From Bacteroidales bacterium (lineage in GTDB: Bacteria > Bacteroidota > Bacteroidia > Bacteroidales > Bacteroidaceae), in NCBI GenBank assembly GCA_004556745.1, contig SFFY01000048.1:1-16615 (forward strand): 16,615 nt of DNA, given 5' to 3'. Under the pieces are notes generated by a model that worked only from the letters and a program-made list of their open reading frames with translations, was not told the origin of the DNA and did not search any database. Made by a program: the position numbers and the translations under genes. Of the stretch, positions 5,663-13,311 are shown piece by piece. The number at the start of each line of letters is the position of its first letter. Within the stretch, counting starts at the first letter, position 1.

Positions 5663-7156
5663 ATGAAGAAAAACCTTTTACGCAGCGTTGCCCTTTCCGC
5701 CCTCTTGCTCGTCGGAATAGGAGCACCCAAGGCACAGGCGCAAACCTCTTACGAAGTTCCGCCCCTCAACCCCGAGTATCAGACAATGGCCGACCAAATC
5801 ATCGAACTGAATCTCGATGACCCCGAAGGCGCAAACAAAGTGTTCTCTAAGCTCATCAAGAAGATTAGCAAGAGCAAGGAAGACCTCGTCAGCGTCGGCA
5901 CATATTTCCTGCAAAACAACAACTACCCCGCAGCCAACCAGTGCGCCACGAAACTCTACGACCTCTCCACCGAGTATATCCCCGGACTTATGTTCATGGG
6001 CGAGGTGTGCATGAAGCGCAAAGACTGGGGCGGCGCCGGTCAGAAGTTCGACGAAGTGCTCCTTATCGACTCCACCTATGTGCCCGCTATCAAGCGCAAC
6101 GCTTTCGTTTATAAGAACGTGAACCCCCACGTGGCCATCGAAATGCTTGAGCGCATCAAGCGCATTGAACCCGAGAACTACGAAGCCGACAAGGACCTCG
6201 GCGACATCGCCTACAAGCAGGAGCAATACAAGACAGCCGTTGGCCACTACGATGCTTATTACAGCCGCGTGCCCAAAGACACGGCCGTCATCGATATCCG
6301 CTCTTGCGAGAACTACCTCATGTCGCTCTATTCGACCACCAAGTTTGAAAAAGTGGCACAGCTCGCCGCAGAAATGCTGCCCCTCGCCCCGAACGACATG
6401 ATGTTCAAGCGTATGCGCTTCTTCGCCGACATCGAAAACTACGAACTCGATGCAGCCGCTGAACACATGGCTTATATCAACGATAAGGAATATGCCGACA
6501 GCCTCTATCTCTATCTCGACTACGCCTACGCTGCACAGTATTACAACCTGAACAATGATGCAGCCACGGCTATTGAGTGCTACAAAAAAGCGCTTGAAGT
6601 AGACCCCACAAAGGCACAGGGCTACAAAGAACTCTCCACGCTTTATGGTCAGAACAAGCAGGCAGAACTCGGACTTGAAGCTTATAAGAAGTATCTCGAA
6701 CTTATCGGCGACAAGGCAGAACTTAGCGACCGCTTCCTCCTTGGTGTGCAGTACATGAAGGTTTATCAGGAAGAAGGCACTGACCCCGAAAGGAAGCAGC
6801 AGTTCTTCCAAGATGCCGACAACATCTTTGCCGAGGTCATGGAGCAGAAGCCCGACTACGTAACCGCCATTATCTATCGTGCCCGTCTCAACAACACCGA
6901 CCCCACGAAGATTAACGAAGAGGTGAAGAACCTTTACGTCAAGGTGCTTGAAGTTACTGCCGACCGCCCCGACGAAACCATGCGCGAGCGTTTCGAGGCT
7001 GCCCGTTACCTTTTCTTCTATGCTGTGAACGTTGAGCCCAACGATATGGAACTTGCCGGGCGTGCCTACGAGATTGCTAAGAGCATCGCTCCCGAAGATA
7101 AGTTTGTGCAGAATGCCGGTCGCTTCATGGAAATAAGCAAGGCAGAGCAGAAGTAA
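5663..7156 (+). CDS. Secreted tetratricopeptide-repeat (TPR) protein
   Basis: A 497-residue protein with a standard signal peptide (cleavage likely after A26, in AQA-Q), placing it in the periplasm or at the envelope. The mature protein is almost wholly alpha-helical repeats. Recognisable TPR units are at about 112-145, 174-207 (YEADKDLGDIAYKQEQYKTA), and 298-365, where ATAIECYKKALEVDPTKAQ and then AELGLEAYKKYLEL follow the W/L-G-Y-A-F-A-P spacing. TPR arrays are protein-binding scaffolds and no catalytic domain is present. A gene of this kind next to exbB-exbD-exbD-tonB and a PstS-like lipoprotein is, from memory, a common Bacteroidales arrangement, suggesting a Ton-associated or envelope-assembly role. 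A terminator follows. Confidence 0.85.
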   Translation: MKKNLLRSVALSALLLVGIGAPKAQAQTSYEVPPLNPEYQTMADQIIELNLDDPEGANKVFSKLIKKISKSKEDLVSVGTYFLQNNNYPAANQCATKLYDLSTEYIPGLMFMGEVCMKRKDWGGAGQKFDEVLLIDSTYVPAIKRNAFVYKNVNPHVAIEMLERIKRIEPENYEADKDLGDIAYKQEQYKTAVGHYDAYYSRVPKDTAVIDIRSCENYLMSLYSTTKFEKVAQLAAEMLPLAPNDMMFKRMRFFADIENYELDAAAEHMAYINDKEYADSLYLYLDYAYAAQYYNLNNDAATAIECYKKALEVDPTKAQGYKELSTLYGQNKQAELGLEAYKKYLELIGDKAELSDRFLLGVQYMKVYQEEGTDPERKQQFFQDADNIFAEVMEQKPDYVTAIIYRARLNNTDPTKINEEVKNLYVKVLEVTADRPDETMRERFEAARYLFFYAVNVEPNDMELAGRAYEIAKSIAPEDKFVQNAGRFMEISKAEQK

Positions 7157-7192
7157 GGAGTTTCTTCCCAAGAATACACATATAATATATAT

Positions 7193-7231
7193 GGCGGCGC
7201 GTCCTCATCGGGACGCGCCGCCTGTTTTGTG
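7193..7231 (+). terminator. Intrinsic terminator after the TPR gene
   Basis: GGCGGCGCGTCC (7193-7204) pairs perfectly with GGACGCGCCGCC (7211-7222) over a 6-nt loop and is followed by TGTTTTGTG. A 12-pair GC-rich stem with a T-rich tail is a good terminator. Confidence 0.8.
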
Positions 7232-7346
7232 CTTCTACGTGCAAAATTTGGGGATATTTGGTCGAAAAAGCGTCTTTTTGGCATCTAAATGATGCCTCGC
7301 GGCTCTGTTTTGCGATGGGAATGCCGCCTGTCTGCGCTTAAAAGTG

Positions 7347-7354
7347 TAATTTTG
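7347..7354 (+). promoter_or_regulatory. Candidate promoter box for the large secreted protein
   Basis: TAATTTTG fits TAnnTTTG. The -33 position has CTG (7328-7330) rather than TTG, so the promoter looks weak or regulator-dependent. It would leave an A/T-rich leader of about 57 nt before the ATG at 7416. Confidence 0.4.
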
Positions 7355-7415
7355 TATTGAATTTAGACGGAACTACACTCTTTTATTTATTAACAATATC
7401 ATAACAGAACGACTT

Positions 7416-10400
7416 ATGAAGAACAGACTTTTACTTTTTTCTTTGTTCCTCGCGCTGGCGCATCTTTTCGTCTTTGCCGACAATCGCGGCAGAGAAAGGG
7501 TGAGCGCGTCGCATCTCTCTCCCTCGGCATTGCAGCAGAGCGGGGCAGTTAGCGGTAGTGCTTTGAGGCGTGCCCCCAAACCTTTGGCAGCGCAGGCAGA
7601 GAGTGGCACGGTGCAGATACCCACGATTTGGGGCGCCATGATTTACGCAAATTCTTGGCAAGACGAGAGCGTTACTGCCACTTACGGCATTTACGCCTAC
7701 GGCCCTACGGTCTCCGGGCCTTATCTTTATGCCTCGCCGGTCAAGGTAGACGATGACATTTACGCCAACGGCTCCGGGGCGTACTATAATGGCCGGTTGC
7801 ATTTCTTTACGAACAATGTTGACCGCATGTATCAGGAGTGGGATTACAAGACTTGGCAGCGCAAGCGTTTCGAATACGTGCTTAGTTCAAGCCTGATGGC
7901 TACCGATGCCGATTACGACGAAGTGACGGGGCAGGTTTACGGTTGCTTCTACAACCCCTCGACTTCTGCTTACGACTTTGCCGCCGTTGAGTACAGCAAT
8001 GGCATTAAAAACATTATCCGTCCCTGCGACATGTATATCGCCGTTGCAGCGCGTGCCGACGGTTCCATCTACGCCATTAAATATAAGGACAGCAGCCTTT
8101 ACCGTATTGACAAGGAAACGGGCGAGGAAACCCTTATCGGCGAAACCGGCATTAAGGTTGGCGACTACTTGCAGAGTGCCACGTTCGACCGCACGGCCGA
8201 CGTGATGTACTGGGCCGCGAGCGACGAGACGGGCATCACGATGCTCTGCACCGTCAATGTGGAAACGGGACGTGCCAACGTCTTGGCTCATTTCGCCGAT
8301 GCCGAGCAGCTTTCCTGTCTGTATGTTCCCTACATCGCGGCTGCCGGTGCTCCGACCCAGCCTGCCGATGCGCAGCTCAACTTTGCAGGCGCAGCATTGG
8401 AGGGAACGGTAGCCTTCACAATGCCCGCCACGGCAGCCGACGGCGCAGCCCTTTCCGGCGAACTGACGTATAAAGTAACGCTCAACGGCAAGCAGATTGC
8501 CGCACAAGCGGCGCAGCCGGGCGCGGCGGTCGAAGTGCCTGTGGTAGCAAAGGAGGGTGTGAACCTTATAAATATTGTGGTGTCCAATGCCGCAGGCGCG
8601 TCCGAGCCGCTTGGATTGAGGCGATGGATTGGCAACGATACGCCGAAAGCTCCCACGCATCTGACGCTGACGATTGACAATGCCAACAACAACCAAGCCG
8701 ACCTCACATGGAAAGCACCCACCGAGGGCATTCATGCAGGTTACGTCAATCCCGAACTGCTGCGCTACGACGTGGTGCGCCTGCCCGACAGCGTGCAAGT
8801 GGCCACCGACCTCGCTACTCCGAGCTTTACCGAAATCCTCGGCAATGATAAGCCGGGCAGTTGGAAGTATGCCGTAACTGCAAAGGCTGCCGGACTTGTT
8901 TCCCAAACGGCTGTGTCGAACGTGGCCATTGCCACGGGTGTCTTTACGCCGCCCTATTGCGAAACCTTTGATACGCAGGAAGCGTTCAATGCTTGGACGG
9001 TTATCGACAGCAACAATGACAGCTATACGTGGGCGTTCAACAAGAAAGCGAATATGGCGCAATACACTGCCAGCATGACGACTGCGGGCGACGATTGGCT
9101 CATCTCGCCCAAGTTGGCACTCAATGCCGAAAACTCTTACGACCTTTCTTATATATATAAAGGATTCAGCAACGTTTGGCCCGAAAAGATGGAAGTCTGT
9201 GTCGGTACGGGCGACGACCCGACCGCTTACACGGTTGTCGTTGCGCCGCACGAGATTGGCAATTACGACCGCGAGCTGGCGCGCCACACGTTCAGCGTGC
9301 CGCAGACGGGCAATTATCGTCTGGCTTTCCACGCGCTCAGTCAGGCAAAGGCCTATTATCTTTATATAGATAGCGTGCGCATTGCCCCCTCCGCCGTTAA
9401 AACTGCGCCCGGTGCCGTAACAAATCTCGTGGTCGCGCCCAATGCCCTCGGCGAGCCCAAGGCCGACATCTCGTTTGTCGCCCCTGCCGTTACCACAACG
9501 GGCGAGGCGCTCACAGCCATCGACCGCATCGAGATTGTTCGCCGCGCCAAAGACCTCAACGGCGACCCCGTTACGGTGAAGACCTTTGAAGCACCCGCCG
9601 TCGGCGAGGCGTTGCAATTCACCGATACAGCCGTGCCCAACGGTTGGCACACCTACGAGGTGACTCCCTATAACGCCCAAGGGCGAGGGCAGACGCAGAC
9701 GGCCGATGCTTTCGTGGGCGAGGATATGCCCAAGGCTCCGCAGGCTGTCGGACTTGCTGAGAATGCCGACGGCACGCTTACGCTCTCGTGGACAAATCCC
9801 GGCAATGTGGGTGAGAATGGGCAATATGTCAATCCCGAGAACATGCGCTTCAATGTCTATACCACAGATATCCGCAATTTCGTTTACGACTACAAGAGCG
9901 GGCTTACAGGCGGCAGCCTCTTGATAGCCGACACGCTTGCCACCGGCCCGCAGCAGCAGTTGCGCATGGCGGTCAAGGCGCAAAGCGTAGGCGGCGAAAG
10001 CCCTGCGGCATACTCCAACTATGTTCTTGCCGGCGCGCCCTATGCCCTTCCTTATGTAGAGAGTTTCGCGGGTGCAGAAGCAGGTACCTATTGCTCTTCC
10101 GACGGTTACAATCCGTTCCGCCTTGCCGATAATATTTCTTACGACAACGACGGCGGCTGCATCGGCTGGAAGTCTAACGGCCTTGACAATGAGGGCAGTT
10201 TCGAGACGGGTAAGATTTCTCTGAAAAATGCTGCGCACCCTTACTTCATCTATGCCTATTATGCTTTGCCGGGCGAAGAGGGCACGCTGACCACTTATGT
10301 CACGCCGCACGGCGGTTCCATGCAGGAGGCCGGCACGCTCGACTTCAAGCAGATCTCGGGCGAAGAGGGTTGGCGCGTCAATGCCATCGACCTTTCGCAA

Positions 10401-11780
10401 TGGGCGGGCAGCGATTACGTGCGCATCACGCTCACTGGCCGCGGCACGGATATTTATGTGCCGATGTACGTTGACCGCCTCCGCGTGGAAGGCGACAGCC
10501 GCAGCAACCTGCGCGTTTCGGAATTGAGCGTCCCCGCCACGCTGAAAACGCAAATGCCGCAGCCCATCACCGCCCGCGTTGAGAACACCGGCGCAGAGAC
10601 TTCCGACAGCTACACGCTGCATCTGCTCGCCGATGGCAACACTGTGCTCACCAAATCTTGTTCCGCCCTTGCCGGATTTAGCGGTGAGAACATCGTGTTC
10701 GATTATCAGCCCGTTGTAAGCCTTTGCGGCAAAGAGGTTGCGCTTTCCGTGCAGCTCGTGCCGGGCGGCGACGACGCCGATGCTTCCGACAATGCCTCGG
10801 AAACCAAGAAGGCCGAGGTGCTTGCTCCTGAGTATCCCGCTATTCACGACCTTTCTTATCTTGAAACGGGCGGGGCACATCTTGAATGGACGCAGCCCGA
10901 GCAGGTAAACCGCAAGGTAGAGGAAAGTTTCGAGACTTATCGCCACAAAGACACCGTCTTTGCGCCGTGGACAACCATCGATGCCGAGCGCGGATTGACT
11001 TACACGAATACGCAGATGGACGCAGGCCCAAGCAATGAGGAGGCTTCCTTCTGGGTGTTCAATCCCACGGTTGCCGCCTGCACGGTAGACAATCTGCCTT
11101 ATTACACGCCTTACGACGGCTATCAGTGCCTGATGGCAACTTCTTCGCAGCCCACGACCATTAAGATTGGCGACCGCAACGACGACTGGCTCATCTCGCC
11201 CGAGCTTGGCAGCTGCGCACAGACCGTCAGCTTTATGGCACGCACGGCAAAGGAGAAATATGGACTTGAAGATTTTGAAATCCTCTATTCAACTACTTAT
11301 CCTTATCCCGAATGCTTCACGCTGCTCACGGCGCACACCGCCCCCGAGGCTTGGACGCGCTACACGGCCGACCTGCCCGAAGGCACGCGTTACTTTGCCA
11401 TTCGCTACCGCAGTCAGGATAAGTTTATTTTCCTTGTCGATATGGTATGCTACGAAACGGGCGTGATGCCGGTGCGCGGTTACAACGTTTACTGCAACGG
11501 CAAGCTCATAGCCTCTTTGCCGGCAACGCAGCTCAGCTACGACCTCACCCAGCAGCCCGACGAAGCCCATGCCTATACCGTTACCGTTATCTATGAAAAC
11601 GGCGAGTCTGCGCCCTCCAACGTGGCCAATTCCACAACGGGCATCGTTTCTGTTGCGACCGGTGCCGATGCGCTTGCGCCGTCTTTGCTATACGATGCTT
11701 CGGGCCGCAGGGTATCAGCCCCCGTGCGCCACGGCGTGACTATTGACAGCAAGGGAGGCAAACGCGTAGCGAAACAGTAA
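7416..11780 (+). CDS. Large secreted FN3 / choice-of-anchor J modular protein
   Basis: A 1454-residue surface or secreted protein. Signal peptide 1-21 (VFA-D cleavage). About 60-310 looks like a beta-propeller (repeated sheets, e.g. GSIYAIKYKDSSLYRIDKET). FN3-like modules follow at about 314-408, 409-508, 664-770 and 771-871. Choice-of-anchor J (cleaved-adhesin type) jelly-roll modules are at about 513-656, 875-1022 (divergent) and 1168-1349. A CARDB-like beta domain is at 1029-1138 and a last FN3-like part at 1351-1409. The first and third J modules share DDWLISP, encoded by near-identical DNA (9090-9110 and 11181-11201), consistent with module duplication. The C-terminus (1424-1454) has YDASGRRV and GGKRVAKQ, resembling a degenerate type IX secretion sorting tail. 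Such proteins are typically adhesins or carbohydrate/protease-associated scaffolds; no catalytic domain is evident. It appears monocistronic. Confidence 0.8.
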   Translation: MKNRLLLFSLFLALAHLFVFADNRGRERVSASHLSPSALQQSGAVSGSALRRAPKPLAAQAESGTVQIPTIWGAMIYANSWQDESVTATYGIYAYGPTVSGPYLYASPVKVDDDIYANGSGAYYNGRLHFFTNNVDRMYQEWDYKTWQRKRFEYVLSSSLMATDADYDEVTGQVYGCFYNPSTSAYDFAAVEYSNGIKNIIRPCDMYIAVAARADGSIYAIKYKDSSLYRIDKETGEETLIGETGIKVGDYLQSATFDRTADVMYWAASDETGITMLCTVNVETGRANVLAHFADAEQLSCLYVPYIAAAGAPTQPADAQLNFAGAALEGTVAFTMPATAADGAALSGELTYKVTLNGKQIAAQAAQPGAAVEVPVVAKEGVNLINIVVSNAAGASEPLGLRRWIGNDTPKAPTHLTLTIDNANNNQADLTWKAPTEGIHAGYVNPELLRYDVVRLPDSVQVATDLATPSFTEILGNDKPGSWKYAVTAKAAGLVSQTAVSNVAIATGVFTPPYCETFDTQEAFNAWTVIDSNNDSYTWAFNKKANMAQYTASMTTAGDDWLISPKLALNAENSYDLSYIYKGFSNVWPEKMEVCVGTGDDPTAYTVVVAPHEIGNYDRELARHTFSVPQTGNYRLAFHALSQAKAYYLYIDSVRIAPSAVKTAPGAVTNLVVAPNALGEPKADISFVAPAVTTTGEALTAIDRIEIVRRAKDLNGDPVTVKTFEAPAVGEALQFTDTAVPNGWHTYEVTPYNAQGRGQTQTADAFVGEDMPKAPQAVGLAENADGTLTLSWTNPGNVGENGQYVNPENMRFNVYTTDIRNFVYDYKSGLTGGSLLIADTLATGPQQQLRMAVKAQSVGGESPAAYSNYVLAGAPYALPYVESFAGAEAGTYCSSDGYNPFRLADNISYDNDGGCIGWKSNGLDNEGSFETGKISLKNAAHPYFIYAYYALPGEEGTLTTYVTPHGGSMQEAGTLDFKQISGEEGWRVNAIDLSQWAGSDYVRITLTGRGTDIYVPMYVDRLRVEGDSRSNLRVSELSVPATLKTQMPQPITARVENTGAETSDSYTLHLLADGNTVLTKSCSALAGFSGENIVFDYQPVVSLCGKEVALSVQLVPGGDDADASDNASETKKAEVLAPEYPAIHDLSYLETGGAHLEWTQPEQVNRKVEESFETYRHKDTVFAPWTTIDAERGLTYTNTQMDAGPSNEEASFWVFNPTVAACTVDNLPYYTPYDGYQCLMATSSQPTTIKIGDRNDDWLISPELGSCAQTVSFMARTAKEKYGLEDFEILYSTTYPYPECFTLLTAHTAPEAWTRYTADLPEGTRYFAIRYRSQDKFIFLVDMVCYETGVMPVRGYNVYCNGKLIASLPATQLSYDLTQQPDEAHAYTVTVIYENGESAPSNVANSTTGIVSVATGADALAPSLLYDASGRRVSAPVRHGVTIDSKGGKRVAKQ

Positions 11781-11802
11781 CTCCGATTTTCTCCATTTGT
11801 GA

Positions 11803-11835
11803 TAAAGGTGCATCGCCGTCGGCGGTGCACCTTTA
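11803..11835 (+). terminator. Terminator after the large secreted protein gene
   Basis: A 15-pair stem (11803-11817 with 11821-11835, one G-U pair) closes on a 3-nt loop and ends in CCTTTA. It lies 23 nt after the stop at 11780. Confidence 0.7.
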
Positions 11836-11842
11836 CTATGCA

Positions 11843-11883
11843 AAAGCAGCGGACGCGCCAGGTTTCGGCATGTCCGCTGCTTT
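11843..11883 (-). terminator. Terminator after ackA (minus strand)
   Basis: AAAGCAGCGGAC (11843-11854) pairs perfectly with GTCCGCTGCTTT (11872-11883) over a 17-nt loop. Read on the minus strand, the stem ends in CTGCTTTTG and begins 30 nt past the ackA stop, so it likely ends the ackA transcript. It may also back up the plus-strand terminator beside it. Confidence 0.7.
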
Positions 11884-11912
11884 ATGTTGAATGATTCTAA
11901 CGTGCTAATTGC

Positions 11913-13103
11913 TTATTTCACGAGGTTGAGCGTATCAGAGGCGATGAGCAGTTCCTCGTCGGTGGGCACAACGACCACTTTCACCTTGCTGTCGGGCGTG
12001 GAGATGATTTCCTCCTCGCCGAAGTTCTTGCGGTTCTTCTCTTCGTCGAGCTTGATGCCGAAGAATTCGAGGCCGCTCACGCTGGCGCGGCGGATATCCC
12101 ACTGGTGCTCGCCCACGCCGGCGGTGAAGACGATGGTGTCAACGCCGCCCATGGCTGCCGTGTATGCGCCGATGTATTTCTTGATGCGGTAGCTGTACAT
12201 CTCGAGGGCGAGGCGGGCGCGCTCGTTGCCTTCCTTGATGGCTGCTTCCACTTCGCGTATGTCGCTCGACACGCCGGAGATGCCTTTCACGCCGCTTTCC
12301 TTGTTGAGCAGGTCGCTCATCTGGTCGGGCGTGAAGCCTTCCTTCTTCATGATGGCGAGCACGGCGGAGGGGTCAACGTCGCCGCTGCGGCTGCCCATCA
12401 TCAGGCCTTCGAGCGGGGTGAGGCCCATCGACGTGTCCACGCATTTGCCGTGGAGCACTGCCGAAACAGAGGCACCGTTGCCGATGTGGCAGGTGATGAT
12501 GCGCTGATCCTCAGGCTTAACGCCGAGCACCTCGCAAACGCGGGCGGTCACGAAGCGGTGGCTTGTGCCGTGCGCGCCCCATCGGCGAATGTTGTCGTTC
12601 TCATAATATTTATAGGGCACGGCATACATGTAGGCGTGCTCGGGCATCGTTTGGTGGAACGACGTGTCAAACACGAACACCTGCGGCAGTTCGGGCAGCA
12701 TTTCCTTCACGGCCACGTAGCCTTTGAGGTGCGCGTAAGAGTGGAGCGGAGCGAGGTCCATGTATTGCTTCCACTCTTCGAGCATGGCGTCCGTCACGAT
12801 TTGGCTCTTCGTGAAGCGTCCGCCCGCCACAATGCGGTGGCCTGCGGCAGAAATTTCGTCGAGGCTCTTGATAGCGCCGTACTCGGGCGAGAGGAGCGTG
12901 TCGAACATGAGTTTGATGCCTTCCGTGTGCGTGGGGCAGGGGTGTTCGATGATTTTCGTTTCGCCGTTGATTTTTGTTTTTAGGAAAGAGCCTTCCAGCC
13001 CAACCTTTTCAATGCCGCCTGCGGCGAGCACGCTGCGGTCGTCCATTTCGTAGAGCTTGTACTTGATGGAGCTGCTGCCGCAGTTGATGACTAATATTTT
13101 CAT
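11913..13103 (-). CDS. ackA: Acetate kinase (acyl pocket altered)
   Basis: Interconverts acetate + ATP and acetyl phosphate + ADP in the cytoplasm, usually with Pta. 396 residues, normal length. The start is the ATG at 13103, giving MKILVINCGSSSIKYKL; the frame stays open upstream, but that extension is not family-like. Catalytic and nucleotide residues are present: N7, S10, S12, R90, H121 (APLH), D146 (VFDTSF), H178 (HGTSH), the GNGAS loop, R in MMGSRSGDVDP, GVGEH, and E in PTDEE. Unusually, the Phe of the canonical GFHGTSH motif is Ala (A177) and the residue after the HRxV motif is Ala (A93), next to the acetate methyl pocket. No pta gene is adjacent; ackA stands alone, divergent from the epimerase operon. 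Confidence 0.93.
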   Translation of the reverse strand: MKILVINCGSSSIKYKLYEMDDRSVLAAGGIEKVGLEGSFLKTKINGETKIIEHPCPTHTEGIKLMFDTLLSPEYGAIKSLDEISAAGHRIVAGGRFTKSQIVTDAMLEEWKQYMDLAPLHSYAHLKGYVAVKEMLPELPQVFVFDTSFHQTMPEHAYMYAVPYKYYENDNIRRWGAHGTSHRFVTARVCEVLGVKPEDQRIITCHIGNGASVSAVLHGKCVDTSMGLTPLEGLMMGSRSGDVDPSAVLAIMKKEGFTPDQMSDLLNKESGVKGISGVSSDIREVEAAIKEGNERARLALEMYSYRIKKYIGAYTAAMGGVDTIVFTAGVGEHQWDIRRASVSGLEFFGIKLDEEKNRKNFGEEEIISTPDSKVKVVVVPTDEELLIASDTLNLVK

Positions 13104-13161
13104 AATTTGAATTGAAAAATATGATGTGAGTTGTATGATGCCGTTCGGTAAACGAGAAAAC

Positions 13162-13179
13162 AAGTGGACGTGTTCACTT
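13162..13179. promoter_or_regulatory. Imperfect palindrome in the ackA leader
   Basis: AAGTGGACG-TGTTCACTT is an 18-bp palindrome with one G-T pair and a mismatched centre. It lies just downstream of the predicted ackA start point (about 13184). With almost no loop it is a better fit to a dimeric repressor site than to an RNA hairpin. Confidence 0.35.
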
Positions 13180-13188
13180 TCTGCTATG

Positions 13189-13196
13189 CAAAATTA
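13189..13196 (-). promoter_or_regulatory. Candidate -7 box of ackA
   Basis: On the minus strand this reads TAATTTTG, fitting TAnnTTTG, about 86 nt before the ackA ATG. No good TTG is seen near -33 on this strand. Confidence 0.45.
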
Positions 13197-13215
13197 CAAA
13201 AAAATGATAAGGGCA

Positions 13216-13247
13216 TTGATGTACCTGCTTGAAATATGCTAATTTTG
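13216..13247 (+). promoter_or_regulatory. Promoter of the epimerase-nanQ-nuclease operon
   Basis: TTG (13216-13218) and TAATTTTG (13240-13247) are separated by 21 nt, a good Bacteroidetes promoter. Start would be near 13252, leaving a 60-nt leader that contains a small hairpin. The region upstream is shared with the divergent ackA promoter. Confidence 0.6.
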
Positions 13248-13262
13248 TGCTAAGATACGTGC

Positions 13263-13280
13263 GGGCGTATGCTTACGCCC
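13263..13280 (+). promoter_or_regulatory. Hairpin in the epimerase operon leader
   Basis: GGGCGTA (13263-13269) and TACGCCC (13274-13280) form a perfect 7-pair stem with a TGCT loop, about 10 nt into the predicted transcript and 31 nt before the ATG. It could stabilise the 5' end, or be a small dispersed palindromic repeat of the GGGCGTA-type; the sequence alone does not decide. Confidence 0.4.
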
Positions 13281-13311
13281 CTATTCCATCCAATAAATTC
13301 ATAAAAAAGAT

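Noticed and set aside
5678..7171. 497-codon minus-strand frame opposite the TPR gene
   Set aside because: Same length by coincidence of overlap, but its sequence is Val/Gly/Cys/His-rich with no fold signature, while the plus strand has a signal peptide and TPRs.
7280..7296. GGCATC-TAAAT-GATGCC inverted repeat
   Set aside because: Only six pairs, with the T run on the wrong side for a plus-strand terminator; could be chance.
7887..10946. 1019-codon open frame on the minus strand inside the large secreted protein gene
   Set aside because: Antisense to a gene with a signal peptide and clear modules; the translation has no recognisable domain.
12105..12983. 292-codon plus-strand frame opposite ackA
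   Set aside because: Antisense to a well-identified acetate kinase; translation is His/Val/Ala-rich without motifs.
13104..13163. 20-residue N-terminal extension of AckA
   Set aside because: The family starts at MKxLVxNCGSSS, which is encoded from 13103; the extension lies over the operator-like palindrome in the leader.
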